A stretch of 64,000 bases of DNA, taken from positions 52,986-116,985 of the forward strand of contig CAMBDS010000005.1 of NCBI GenBank assembly GCA_945865405.1, written 5' to 3'. The stretch's first letter is position 1; each line of letters begins with the position of its first letter. The DNA is from Caldithrix abyssi DSM 13497 (lineage in GTDB: Bacteria > Electryoneota > AABM5-125-24 > Hatepunaeales > Hatepunaeaceae). The notes beneath the pieces were generated by a model. That model searched no databases. It was given only the letters and a program-made list of their open reading frames with translations, and had not been told where the DNA came from. Positions 53,771-61,953 of the stretch are shown here, piece by piece. The position numbers and the translations under genes were made by a program.

Positions 53771-54017
53771 AAAGAAAGACGGATTCCTCGCCCTTTCACG
53801 GCAAGGATCGATGATTCTCGCTTGCGGTGCTACTATCTGGTGCTTGTTGACAGGTGTTTCGCTCATGGAGACACTCTTCCGTGCCTTCGTAGTCTATTTG
53901 AGTATGGGTATTATTTCGTATATTGTTTCTAATTCGATTGCCCAGAATATCGTCGAATCGGAGGTTTTGGATGTGACCCTGCCTCCGATCGATCAAAGAA
54001 ATGAAAGTCCCCAATGA
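53757..54017 (+). CDS. Small membrane protein between flhG and fliA, unrecognised
   Basis: The 86-residue protein has two hydrophobic segments (SMILACGATIWCLLTGV and AFVVYLSMGIISYIV) separated by a short loop and a polar tail. ATG 53757 is preferred. It overlaps both the flhG end and the fliA start, so it is coupled to both. Similar small membrane proteins occur near fliA in some flagellar loci, but I cannot name this one. Confidence 0.65.
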   Translation: MLADKKKDGFLALSRQGSMILACGATIWCLLTGVSLMETLFRAFVVYLSMGIISYIVSNSIAQNIVESEVLDVTLPPIDQRNESPQ

Positions 54018-54793
54018 TAGCGACCTCATTACCAGATTCCGCCCTCCAAGTCGTCTGGGAAAAGTACGCTTTGCAAAAGGAAGAACGACTTCGGGAGCAA
54101 CTCTTGCTTCATTACCTCCCCCTCGTCAAGGTTGTCGCCGGGAGAATGAAGGTCGGTATGCCCGGTTCGGTTGAATACGACGATCTGGTAAGCACCGGCT
54201 TGATGGGTCTAATGAACTCCATCGAAAATTTCAGCCCCGAGCGAGGCTTCAAATTCGAGACTTTCGCCGTCCCACGTATCCGAGGCGCTATCCTTGACGG
54301 CTTGCGCGATGTCGATTGGGCGCCAAGATCTGTCAGGCAGAAGGGTCGTCGCCTCGAACAGGCGATTGAGAAACTGACCGTCGAACTGGGAAGGCTTCCC
54401 CACGATCAGGAGATCGCCAACGAACTCGGTCTCGAAGGCGACGAGTACAGCCACTTCATGGAACAAGCTGGAGCAGCCCCGGTAATCTCGCTCGATGTCC
54501 GCGCATCAGACCGCGACGAAGACGATGGCGGAGCGCTTCATGAGGTCGTCCCCGACAATTCAAGCATCGATCCACTCCTTGAACTCGAACAAAAAGATGC
54601 GAGGGATATCGCCAAACAACTGATTTCTCAGCTAAGCGAGCAGGAAAGATCTGTTGTCGCGTTATATTATTATGAAGAGTTGACCTTCAAGGAAATCGGA
54701 CAGGTCTTGAACGTCAGTGAATCGCGGATTTGCCAGATTCACACCAAAGTCCTTGCAACCCTTCGCACTCGCATGAAAAAAGTGACCGACTGA
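54014..54793 (+). CDS. fliA: Flagellar sigma factor FliA (sigma-28)
   Basis: FliA directs late flagellar genes. The 259-residue protein has sigma regions 2 (LPLVKVVAGRMKVGMPGSVEYDDL in parts, GLMGLMNSIENF, FETFAVPRIRGAILDGLRDVDW in parts), 3 (LEQAIEKLTVELGRLPHDQEIA in parts), and 4 (EELTFKEIGQVLNVSESRICQIH in parts). No FlgM anti-sigma gene is in the window. FliA-dependent promoters for flagellin lie presumably elsewhere. Confidence 0.97.
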   Translation: MIATSLPDSALQVVWEKYALQKEERLREQLLLHYLPLVKVVAGRMKVGMPGSVEYDDLVSTGLMGLMNSIENFSPERGFKFETFAVPRIRGAILDGLRDVDWAPRSVRQKGRRLEQAIEKLTVELGRLPHDQEIANELGLEGDEYSHFMEQAGAAPVISLDVRASDRDEDDGGALHEVVPDNSSIDPLLELEQKDARDIAKQLISQLSEQERSVVALYYYEELTFKEIGQVLNVSESRICQIHTKVLATLRTRMKKVTD

Positions 54794-54874
54794 TTTGCCG
54801 ACCGGTTCGGAAAGCTTAAGCTTGCTTAACCCGGTTTTACCCAACAGACTCTTGAACATTAACGTGAGGTCCCT

Positions 54875-55087
54875 TTGGACCACATCATTAGTCCCAAAAC
54901 GATTATCCATCAACCCACTCTGATCACCCCGCGCGCTCCACACCACAATGAACACGAGCGGAAGCATCCTCCTGAAGAACACCGGCATCATGACGACGCG
55001 GAGAGTAGTGGAGACGAGGATAACATAGACTCCCTTCTTCCCGGTGAGGAAAACCCCATCGGAACGAAGATCGATATACAGATTTAA
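54875..55087 (+). CDS. Small acidic/histidine-rich protein downstream of fliA
   Basis: A 70-residue frame starts with TTG after GAGGTCCC. It is rich in His, Pro, Asp and Glu (HHNEHERKHPPEEHRHHDD), with a C-terminal GTKIDIQI. Such short proteins with a PPEE core and an IDI-type ending are often seen downstream of fliA or in flagellar loci. The function is unknown. Confidence 0.5.
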   Translation: MDHIISPKTIIHQPTLITPRAPHHNEHERKHPPEEHRHHDDAESSGDEDNIDSLLPGEENPIGTKIDIQI

Positions 55088-55110
55088 TTTCTTACCTTAC
55101 AGGAGGTCCT

Positions 55111-56001
55111 TTGGAAGGCGCTGACCATCTGGAGCGCATGCGCCGCATCGCTCAACGGGTCAACAGCATCCCGACACTTCCGGTTGTCATGACCAAAGTC
55201 ATCGAAATGGTCGATGACCCCAACACAACCGCGGGGCAACTCGCCGACTTTATCAGTCGCGATCAAGCACTCTCGATGAAAATTCTGAAACTTGCCAACT
55301 CTGCTTTTTATGGATTCCCTCAAAAAATCGGAACGATCAATCTCGCAATAGTTGTACTTGGATTTGAATCTGTTAAAGACCTCGGGCTATCCGCAGCTGT
55401 TGTCGAAACATTTCATACCGACCAGTTGGGTCATGAAATCGACATAAATAAATTCTGGGTCCATTCGATTGCGGTCGCTGCCGGTTGTAAAATTCTCGCA
55501 CGGAATAGTAATATCAATATTTCTGGCGAAATTTTCATCGCCGGGTTGTTGCATGATATTGGAAAACTCGTATTATTACGTTATCTTGCTGATGAATTTC
55601 ACGAAGCCAATGAATCGGCTAAAAAGAAAAAGCAAGAGCTTTACAAGGCCGAGCTCGAAATTCTTGGCTTCAGCCATGCAGATATGGGTGGATGGCTTGC
55701 CGAACAATGGAGCCTCCCGTTCCATCAATCGAACGCTATCTATTATCACCCCTATCCCTGGCTATCATTTCGCGAGCCAAACCTTGCGATGCTGGTCAAT
55801 TTCGCTAATGTGATGGCACATAAAGCTGGTCACAGCACCGATCTTGATGGAGGTGCTCTTCCTGAGCTTCACCCCAAAGTGATCTCTTATCTCAACCTGA
55901 AGTTATGCGATGATGGCAGGGTTGATTGGCCGTTTTACCTCGAAGCTCTCACAGAAGAGATGCATCGGGCCTCCGGATTTCTATCATTATTAAAGTCGTA
56001 G
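55111..56001 (+). CDS. HDOD domain protein
   Basis: The 296-residue protein is an HDOD module: VNSIPTLPVVMTKVIEMV, ISRDQALSMKILKLANSAFYG (in parts DQALSMKILKLANS), an HDIGKL-like pair (LLHDIGKLVLL), and a SHADMGGWLAEQW helix. HDOD proteins relay signals in motility and second-messenger control. TTG start at 55111 after AGGAGG. It follows the flagellar core, is coupled to the next gene, and may adjust motility. Confidence 0.88.
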   Translation: MEGADHLERMRRIAQRVNSIPTLPVVMTKVIEMVDDPNTTAGQLADFISRDQALSMKILKLANSAFYGFPQKIGTINLAIVVLGFESVKDLGLSAAVVETFHTDQLGHEIDINKFWVHSIAVAAGCKILARNSNINISGEIFIAGLLHDIGKLVLLRYLADEFHEANESAKKKKQELYKAELEILGFSHADMGGWLAEQWSLPFHQSNAIYYHPYPWLSFREPNLAMLVNFANVMAHKAGHSTDLDGGALPELHPKVISYLNLKLCDDGRVDWPFYLEALTEEMHRASGFLSLLKS

Positions 56002-57416
56002 TGAACCGAACTCTTCAAATATCGTCCCGGTTGGCGATCCTCCTTCTTCTGATGTTGCTGATCGTCCCTCAAATGGCGAACGCCGCAACAGTAACTCGCG
56101 TCGATCGTGCCATTCACGACGGGTTTGAACTGCTGATTCTTCACTGTGACTCGCTCCCCGAATTTTCCCTCGAATACAATCGCGTCGCCGGTATCGCCGA
56201 ACTTCGTCTGAAGCGCGGCAAAATCGGTCGCAAGGCGGCGCAGACATTGCTCAGTTTCCGCTCCGGAGCCACCATCCGCGGAGCAACCGTCGATCAGGCT
56301 CGAGGTGTTATCAGTTTCCGCACACCTACCCCTGTCCACCTGCGCGAATACATGATCACGGGTCCCTCGGCCCTGATTCTCGACTTCGGGACGGCAGAGC
56401 AAGTCAACGAGCCTCTCCCCTTCGAACTCGACCGCGAAGGTTACCTCAAGTTGGGCAGTAAAGCTGAAAAGAGCGGACAACTTGAAATGGCACTTGGCTA
56501 TGTCGAGCACGTGCGAGGTTGGGAAGGTACCGACCTGAGCCTCACCCATCGTGCCGGAGTCATCGAACAGCGGCTCGGCAGATGGGATCAAGCCTTGGAG
56601 ACGCTTGGTGAGAGCGCTCAAATCGCCGAATTTGCCGCGGATGCTCACGCTCGCCGCACGATGATCTTTCTTGCCAAAGGCGACACCGCTTCGATGGGCG
56701 AGGAGTGGGCGGGCTATTTCCACAACAAAGGTAAAAAGAAGCCCGTCGAACCTGAGCCGACCCCCGAACTCATTGACACTACTGCCATCGTTGCGGAGCC
56801 TCCCCCGGTTCAAGTCGAAGAGCACGCACACAAATTGCCTCTGAAACTCCCGAAGATCCTCAGTGCTGGCGGCGGAGATTCGCTCGATTACCTCTACTAC
56901 GGCTGGGGCTTTTTAGCTGTAGGTTTTCTCTCCCTGATTGGCCTACTTCTCAGCGCTAAGAAAAACAGCCTCAACCCTGAAAACTTCCGCACCATCGACA
57001 TTTCAGTCCCCGAGCGTCACGACGAGCGTCCCCGAACCGAAGCTATCGTCTTCACACCTGCCGAACCGAAGCCCGTCCCCCGTAGTGAAGATTTGCGCCA
57101 CTCAGCAGAATCGTTCCAATCGGCGATTGCTCACGTCGAACCCCTACCTCGTTTGCGCACCCTTGCCGAGCGACAACCACCCAGGCATGATCTTCATCCG
57201 AACGATCCGATGTCAGGGTTGTATCCAAAACCGAAGCCGAACGTCCCTCATCAACATCAAGATCGTGTTCCTGTAGATGAAATCGTTACACTTGCCGAAG
57301 GCGGCATGTCCGAGAGCGAGATCGCTCATAAGCTTTCTGTCGGTCGCGACGAAGTCGCTATGGTGAAAAATCTCGCGCGCCTCTCGCGCAGGCCAGCACC
57401 GTCCCGCGACGACTGA
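56001..57416 (+). CDS. Signal-peptide, AMIN-like, TPR, membrane and HTH-like protein
   Basis: The GTG at 56001 overlaps the upstream stop by one base and gives 471 residues. A signal peptide (RLAILLLLMLLIVPQMANA) leads to a beta-rich domain that resembles AMIN modules (FELLILHCDS, IRGATVDQARGVISF, LDFGTAEQV in sequence order). A helical TPR-like repeat follows, then a membrane helix near 295-318 (WGFLAVGFLSLIGLLLSA), a proline-rich linker, and a C-terminal cytoplasmic HTH-like end (VTLAEGGMSESEIAHKLSVG). A periplasm-to-cytoplasm signalling or assembly role is inferred. A strong terminator follows. Confidence 0.75.
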   Translation: MNRTLQISSRLAILLLLMLLIVPQMANAATVTRVDRAIHDGFELLILHCDSLPEFSLEYNRVAGIAELRLKRGKIGRKAAQTLLSFRSGATIRGATVDQARGVISFRTPTPVHLREYMITGPSALILDFGTAEQVNEPLPFELDREGYLKLGSKAEKSGQLEMALGYVEHVRGWEGTDLSLTHRAGVIEQRLGRWDQALETLGESAQIAEFAADAHARRTMIFLAKGDTASMGEEWAGYFHNKGKKKPVEPEPTPELIDTTAIVAEPPPVQVEEHAHKLPLKLPKILSAGGGDSLDYLYYGWGFLAVGFLSLIGLLLSAKKNSLNPENFRTIDISVPERHDERPRTEAIVFTPAEPKPVPRSEDLRHSAESFQSAIAHVEPLPRLRTLAERQPPRHDLHPNDPMSGLYPKPKPNVPHQHQDRVPVDEIVTLAEGGMSESEIAHKLSVGRDEVAMVKNLARLSRRPAPSRDD

Positions 57417-57451
57417 TCGTCCTGAAGCGTCGGGTTGCCATTCAAAACTGA

Positions 57452-57486
57452 AAAGGGCTGTGGGTATAATTTACCGACAGCCCTTT
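57452..57486. terminator. Bidirectional terminator between the flagellar locus and corA
   Basis: AAAGGGCTGT and ACAGCCCTTT form a perfect 10-bp stem with a 15-base loop. A T-rich end lies on the plus side and an A-rich flank serves the minus strand, so it can end both convergent transcripts. Confidence 0.8.
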
Positions 57487-57512
57487 ACTATAAAAATCCC
57501 TTCCGAATCACT

Positions 57513-58427
57513 CTACCACTTCTTCCACCGCCAGACAATAAAAACACCCATCGCCGAAATCAACGCCATCCCCATTATCATCCAGAAACTGAAGGGCGTA
57601 TGTTGCAACGGGATCGAGACGTTCATCGAAAATGCACTAACCACGAACGTCGGAACCATTATCCCTATCGTGATGATGTTCAGCGTTTTCATCAAAAAGT
57701 TCAGGTTGTTGCCGACTATCGAAGCTCTTGCGTCCATGAGACTGGCAAGAATGTTCGAGTATATTTCTGCCTGCTTGAAGCACTGCTGGTTTTCGATCTG
57801 GATGTCATCGACTAATTCTTTTTCGATTACCGACAACCCAATCCTATCGCCGTAATTCCGCAACCGTGTGATAACCAATTCATTGGAATTGATAAAGTTC
57901 AAGTAATAAACAAGGCTCTTTTGCAGTGAAAAGAGGTTAAGAAGAAACCGGTTCTCCATCGAGAACGTCAGCTTCTCCTGCAACTCCTCTGAAATCTGAC
58001 TGATAATTTTGACATGTTCGATGAAGCTGAAGATCGAGCGGTAGATCAACCTTAGCGCGAGATAAGCGAGTGATGGCAGGCGCTGTGCCTTCAAACCATC
58101 GAATGAGAACGACTCATCAGCCGTCACGATCACCAATTGTTCCTTGAACAGAAAGACACCAATCGACGCGACCCGGAAAAGGAAAGGCTCATGTGGTGAG
58201 TGCGGCATCGGGGTCTTGATGATGAGTGCTGTGTGCTCCGGCTCAAATTCGAGTCGGGACAACTCATCCGGGTCCAACGCTGAGGCGAGGGTATGCTCGT
58301 CGAGCTTCAGCTCCTGAACCAGAAATTTACGCTCGGCGTCATTCGGGGAAATATAGAGCGAAATCGGACCCTGCTCGTCGATTGTGCGGGTTAGAATTCC
58401 GTTTGCAATACGATATTTTTGTACCAT
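57513..58427 (-). CDS. CorA-like magnesium transporter with SMN motif
   Basis: The 304-residue protein has the CorA topology: an N-terminal cytoplasmic domain, a long helix (about 180-240), then two membrane helices (IITIGIMVPTFVVSAFSMNV in parts, and MIMGMALISAMGVFIVW). The first membrane helix ends in FSMNVSI where the CorA family has YGMN, so the selectivity loop is altered. Mg2+ transport is likely but other divalent ions are possible. It is the sole minus-strand gene between the flagellar and cytochrome loci. Confidence 0.8.
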   Translation of the reverse strand: MVQKYRIANGILTRTIDEQGPISLYISPNDAERKFLVQELKLDEHTLASALDPDELSRLEFEPEHTALIIKTPMPHSPHEPFLFRVASIGVFLFKEQLVIVTADESFSFDGLKAQRLPSLAYLALRLIYRSIFSFIEHVKIISQISEELQEKLTFSMENRFLLNLFSLQKSLVYYLNFINSNELVITRLRNYGDRIGLSVIEKELVDDIQIENQQCFKQAEIYSNILASLMDARASIVGNNLNFLMKTLNIITIGIMVPTFVVSAFSMNVSIPLQHTPFSFWMIMGMALISAMGVFIVWRWKKW

Positions 58428-58669
58428 AACTTACCTATGGAGGAAACTCGGAATTAAGACTCAATGGAAATACTCGGTTTGATCAAAACTAATTGAAATT
58501 GATTTTCAGATACGATTTATATCTCTTAGAATCAATCTCCACTAATATACGTCAGTCAATCGCTTCTGACAAAGCCAACACACCTAAATAGCCGCATACT
58601 GAACTCGATGATAGGTTTTTATCTCATAGTAATAGTCCCATTTCAGAATGACAACGTATATCTAACGAT

Positions 58670-58685
58670 TGGCATAAATTATGCT
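58670..58685 (+). promoter_or_regulatory. Candidate sigma-54 promoter of the cytochrome operon
   Basis: In the 460-bp gap between corA and the cytochrome gene, TTGGCAT and ATGC lie with ten bases between GG and GC, about 200 bases before the ATG. The rest of the gap holds no gene I can support. The -12 is TGC preceded by A instead of T. Confidence 0.4.
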
Positions 58686-58887
58686 ATTTTTTGCTTGTAT
58701 GACTTGCCTCTATCACAATCCAACCGTCTAAGCGTACCTTGAAGATAGCAAGTATCTAATGCGAGAGCATTGCTCATCATACCCGCCATCCGAATTGCGA
58801 AGGTGATGATTGGATTGGCTTGTGAAATTTAGTATATTAAAATTAGTCTTCAATAGATTTGCTCCCACATTGAATAGGATTTGTAAC

Positions 58888-61800
58888 ATGTTACGCCCTC
58901 TTTGGGTAAGGTTGATTTTTCCGCTATTTGTTATGACGCTTTTTCATCCGGAAATTTTGTTTGCTGAAGCCATCAAAACAAGTCCTCACGGAAACATCAG
59001 CATTTCATGTGAAAAGTGCCATATCCCCACATCCTGGACTGCTTTACCAGAGAGAATGGAGTTTGACCATGCTGAGACAGTCTTTCCTTTGGAAGGCCGT
59101 CATCAAGCTGTCTCTTGTCAAACCTGTCACTCCGATTTACAGTTCGATAAAGCCGCCAGCACTTGCGCTCAATGCCACGACGACCCTCACCAACGGCAGT
59201 TCGGGGCTCAGTGCAACGATTGCCACACTCCGACCTCGTGGGATAATCGATCCGAACTGGAGCTAAACCATAGCGCCACCCGCTTCCCCTTAATTGGCGC
59301 ACATCGTAGTGTCTCTTGTCAAAACTGCCACGATGATGGCAAATATGTTGGCACTTCGACCGATTGCATATCCTGTCACGCATCGACATACCGCTCAACC
59401 TCAAATCCCAATCATGTCGCGGTTCAATTCTCCTCAGACTGCAACCTGTGCCATTCGCTGCAATCCTCGGATTGGCAGGGAGCCTCATTCACCCACACTG
59501 TATCATTTCCCCTGACGGCGGGACACAATGTTCAGGATTGCGCATCCTGCCACAGTTCAGGTTATGACAACACACCGACGAATTGCGTCTCTTGCCATAG
59601 CTCCGACTATAACAGTGTAACTAATCCCAATCACGTAGCACTACCCTTTCCGACGGAGTGCCAGTCGTGTCACACCACTGGTGCTTGGTCGCCAGCACAA
59701 TTCGAACACACTCTCGCCCGCTTTCAATTGACAGGCGCACACAGGGCGGTAGATTGCGCCTCTTGCCATGTAAGCGAGATTTATACTGGCACATCTCAAG
59801 AATGTTTCGGTTGCCATCAAGGTACCTTCATCGAAGTGGCCGACCCGAATCACGTCACCGGCGGTTACGATCCAAACTGTATCTCTTGCCATTCTGACGA
59901 GGCTTGGAAACCCGCCCGATTTGATCACAACCTTGCAAACTTCCCGCTTACTGGTGCTCATCTGACAGCCGATTGCGCTCAATGCCACAACGAAGGCACA
60001 TTTAACGGAACACCTCAGGAGTGCTATCCCTGCCACTCCGTAGATTACGATGCTGTCACCGACCCCAATCATCTTGAAGCGCAATTCGACCGTAATTGCC
60101 AAACCTGCCATTCAACGGCCGTCTGGAAGCCATCGACCTTTGACCATTTGACCACCGATTTTCAATTGACCGGAGCCCATGTCGACGCCGATTGTGCTTC
60201 GTGTCATTCCTCGGGTCAGTTTAACGGCTTGACGACTGCCTGTTTCGATTGTCACACTGCTGCATACAATGACGCTGATGATCCGAGCCATACCGCAAGC
60301 GGTTTCACCCACGAATGCACCTCCTGCCACACGACCGTAGCTTGGGAACCATCATCCCTGAATCATCAGGTGACACAATTTCCGCTTACAGGTGCTCATC
60401 TTATCGCTTCTTGCGAGTCTTGTCATTCCAGTGGAGAGTTTGGTGGCTTGGCAACAGAATGTCTCGCTTGTCATCGCCCGGATTACGAATCAACTCACGA
60501 TCCAAACCATGTCGAAAAAAACTTCGACGAAAAATGTCTGATCTGCCACACCACGAATGCCTGGAAACCTGCCGTCGTAAATCACAACGAGACCGACTTT
60601 CCGCTGACCGGAGCTCATACTTTTGCCGATTGTAAGAGCTGTCACGTTGTTGGCGCGTACTCCGGGACAAAAAAAGAGTGTCAGGCTTGTCACATGCAAG
60701 CGTTCGACGATGCTGTCGATCCTGCACATATCGAATCGGGCTTCAGTCGAAATTGCATAGGATGTCACAAACCTTCCCGCTGGGAGGATGCCTCCTACGA
60801 CCACTCTCTCTCGCGCTTTCAATTAACAGGTGCGCACGAAATTGCAAGTTGCTCTGCCTGCCATGTCGGCGGTCGCTATACAGGCACGTCACAGGAATGT
60901 TTTACCTGTCACCGGATCGATTATGAAGGTGCCGATCAACCTAACCACGCCTTGCCGCAGATCGATCACAACTGCGCCATCTGTCATGCAACCGACGGCT
61001 GGACTCCTTCGACGTTCAACCATGCCGAAACCGAGTTCCCCCTTGTCGGCGCTCACCAGACCGCAACTTGCGCCGACTGCCATGTAGGCGGTAGATTCGA
61101 CGGAACTCCTCTCGAGTGCTACCCCTGCCATCAGGCGGATTTTGACGGCGTCGAAGCCCCCAATCACCGCCTGGGTCAGTTCGACCAGCGTTGCCTCACA
61201 TGTCATACTAACGACGCTTGGACCCCCTCAACCTTTGACCATGCTTCGACCGACTTCGCCCTCGTTGGCGCACATCTGGCGGTCGCCTGTACCGATTGCC
61301 ACATTAATAACGTTTACAACAACACTCCCCGAGACTGCTACCCCTGTCATCAGGCAGATTTCAACGCCGCTGACCAGCCTGATCACGAGGCATTGCAATT
61401 CGGACACGATTGTACCGTCTGCCATTCGGTCGATGCCTGGGAACCGGCACAATTCGATCATGAAAATACCGACTTCCCTCTGACTGGCGCTCACCAGCAA
61501 ACAGACTGCGCCTCATGCCATCAAAACGGAAACTACAACGAAACGCCAACTGATTGTTACACGTGCCATACGGCCGATTATAACGATGTCGGCAACCCCG
61601 ACCACGATGGCCAACAATTTCCAAGGCAGTGCCTCATCTGCCACACGACCGACAACTGGAACTCCAACTATGACCACGAGCAATTCTTCCCGTTAACCAA
61701 CGGAGCTCATCGCAGGGGCGAGGCTTGGAACACCTGCTCACAATGCCACACCAACCCAAACGATTACAACGTCTTCTCCTGCATCGACTGTCACGAACAC

Positions 61801-61953
61801 AGCAACCGCAACGAGGTTGATCGTGACCATCGCGAAGTCAACAATTATCGCTACACCAGCGAGGGCTGTTACGATTGCCATCCGAATGGCAGACATGAGG
61901 ATATTTTCCAACCGGCAAAGTCCAAACTTGACGTCGAGAAGAGGATAAAATGA
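58888..61953 (+). CDS. Secreted 40-haem c-type cytochrome made of triheme repeats
   Basis: The ATG at 58888, with AGGA upstream, gives 1021 residues and a signal peptide (LRPLWVRLIFPLFVMTLF...FAEA). I count 40 CXXCH motifs: one leading and thirteen groups of three. Groups 2-12 follow a regular unit of about 73 residues: W-x-P-x-x-FDH, FPLTGAH, C-x-x-CH, G-x-Y-x-GT, C-x-x-CH, PNH, C-x-x-CH. Three extra conserved His per unit (FDH, GAH, PNH) match three haems, so bis-His ligation is likely. The unit size equals triheme c7 cytochromes, which Geobacter also fuses in series. There is no sorting domain, so it may be periplasmic or exported otherwise. It is coupled (ATGA) to a barrel gene. Confidence 0.95.
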   Translation: MLRPLWVRLIFPLFVMTLFHPEILFAEAIKTSPHGNISISCEKCHIPTSWTALPERMEFDHAETVFPLEGRHQAVSCQTCHSDLQFDKAASTCAQCHDDPHQRQFGAQCNDCHTPTSWDNRSELELNHSATRFPLIGAHRSVSCQNCHDDGKYVGTSTDCISCHASTYRSTSNPNHVAVQFSSDCNLCHSLQSSDWQGASFTHTVSFPLTAGHNVQDCASCHSSGYDNTPTNCVSCHSSDYNSVTNPNHVALPFPTECQSCHTTGAWSPAQFEHTLARFQLTGAHRAVDCASCHVSEIYTGTSQECFGCHQGTFIEVADPNHVTGGYDPNCISCHSDEAWKPARFDHNLANFPLTGAHLTADCAQCHNEGTFNGTPQECYPCHSVDYDAVTDPNHLEAQFDRNCQTCHSTAVWKPSTFDHLTTDFQLTGAHVDADCASCHSSGQFNGLTTACFDCHTAAYNDADDPSHTASGFTHECTSCHTTVAWEPSSLNHQVTQFPLTGAHLIASCESCHSSGEFGGLATECLACHRPDYESTHDPNHVEKNFDEKCLICHTTNAWKPAVVNHNETDFPLTGAHTFADCKSCHVVGAYSGTKKECQACHMQAFDDAVDPAHIESGFSRNCIGCHKPSRWEDASYDHSLSRFQLTGAHEIASCSACHVGGRYTGTSQECFTCHRIDYEGADQPNHALPQIDHNCAICHATDGWTPSTFNHAETEFPLVGAHQTATCADCHVGGRFDGTPLECYPCHQADFDGVEAPNHRLGQFDQRCLTCHTNDAWTPSTFDHASTDFALVGAHLAVACTDCHINNVYNNTPRDCYPCHQADFNAADQPDHEALQFGHDCTVCHSVDAWEPAQFDHENTDFPLTGAHQQTDCASCHQNGNYNETPTDCYTCHTADYNDVGNPDHDGQQFPRQCLICHTTDNWNSNYDHEQFFPLTNGAHRRGEAWNTCSQCHTNPNDYNVFSCIDCHEHSNRNEVDRDHREVNNYRYTSEGCYDCHPNGRHEDIFQPAKSKLDVEKRIK
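59290..61640 (+). repeat. About eleven tandem ~219-bp triheme units in the cytochrome gene
   Basis: Eleven near-regular units of about 73 codons run through the middle of the gene, with degenerate units at both ends. The units differ in sequence at most positions but keep every CXXCH and the distal His. Boundaries are approximate. This points to old tandem duplication, then divergence. Confidence 0.85.

Noticed and set aside
55935..56831. Minus-strand frame of 298 codons antisense to the AMIN/TPR gene
   Set aside because: No recognisable domain; it mirrors the GC-rich plus-strand gene.
59290..61640. CXXCH repeats considered as zinc ribbons
   Set aside because: Every motif is CXXCH with a matching distal His and the protein is exported, so c-type haem is far more likely.
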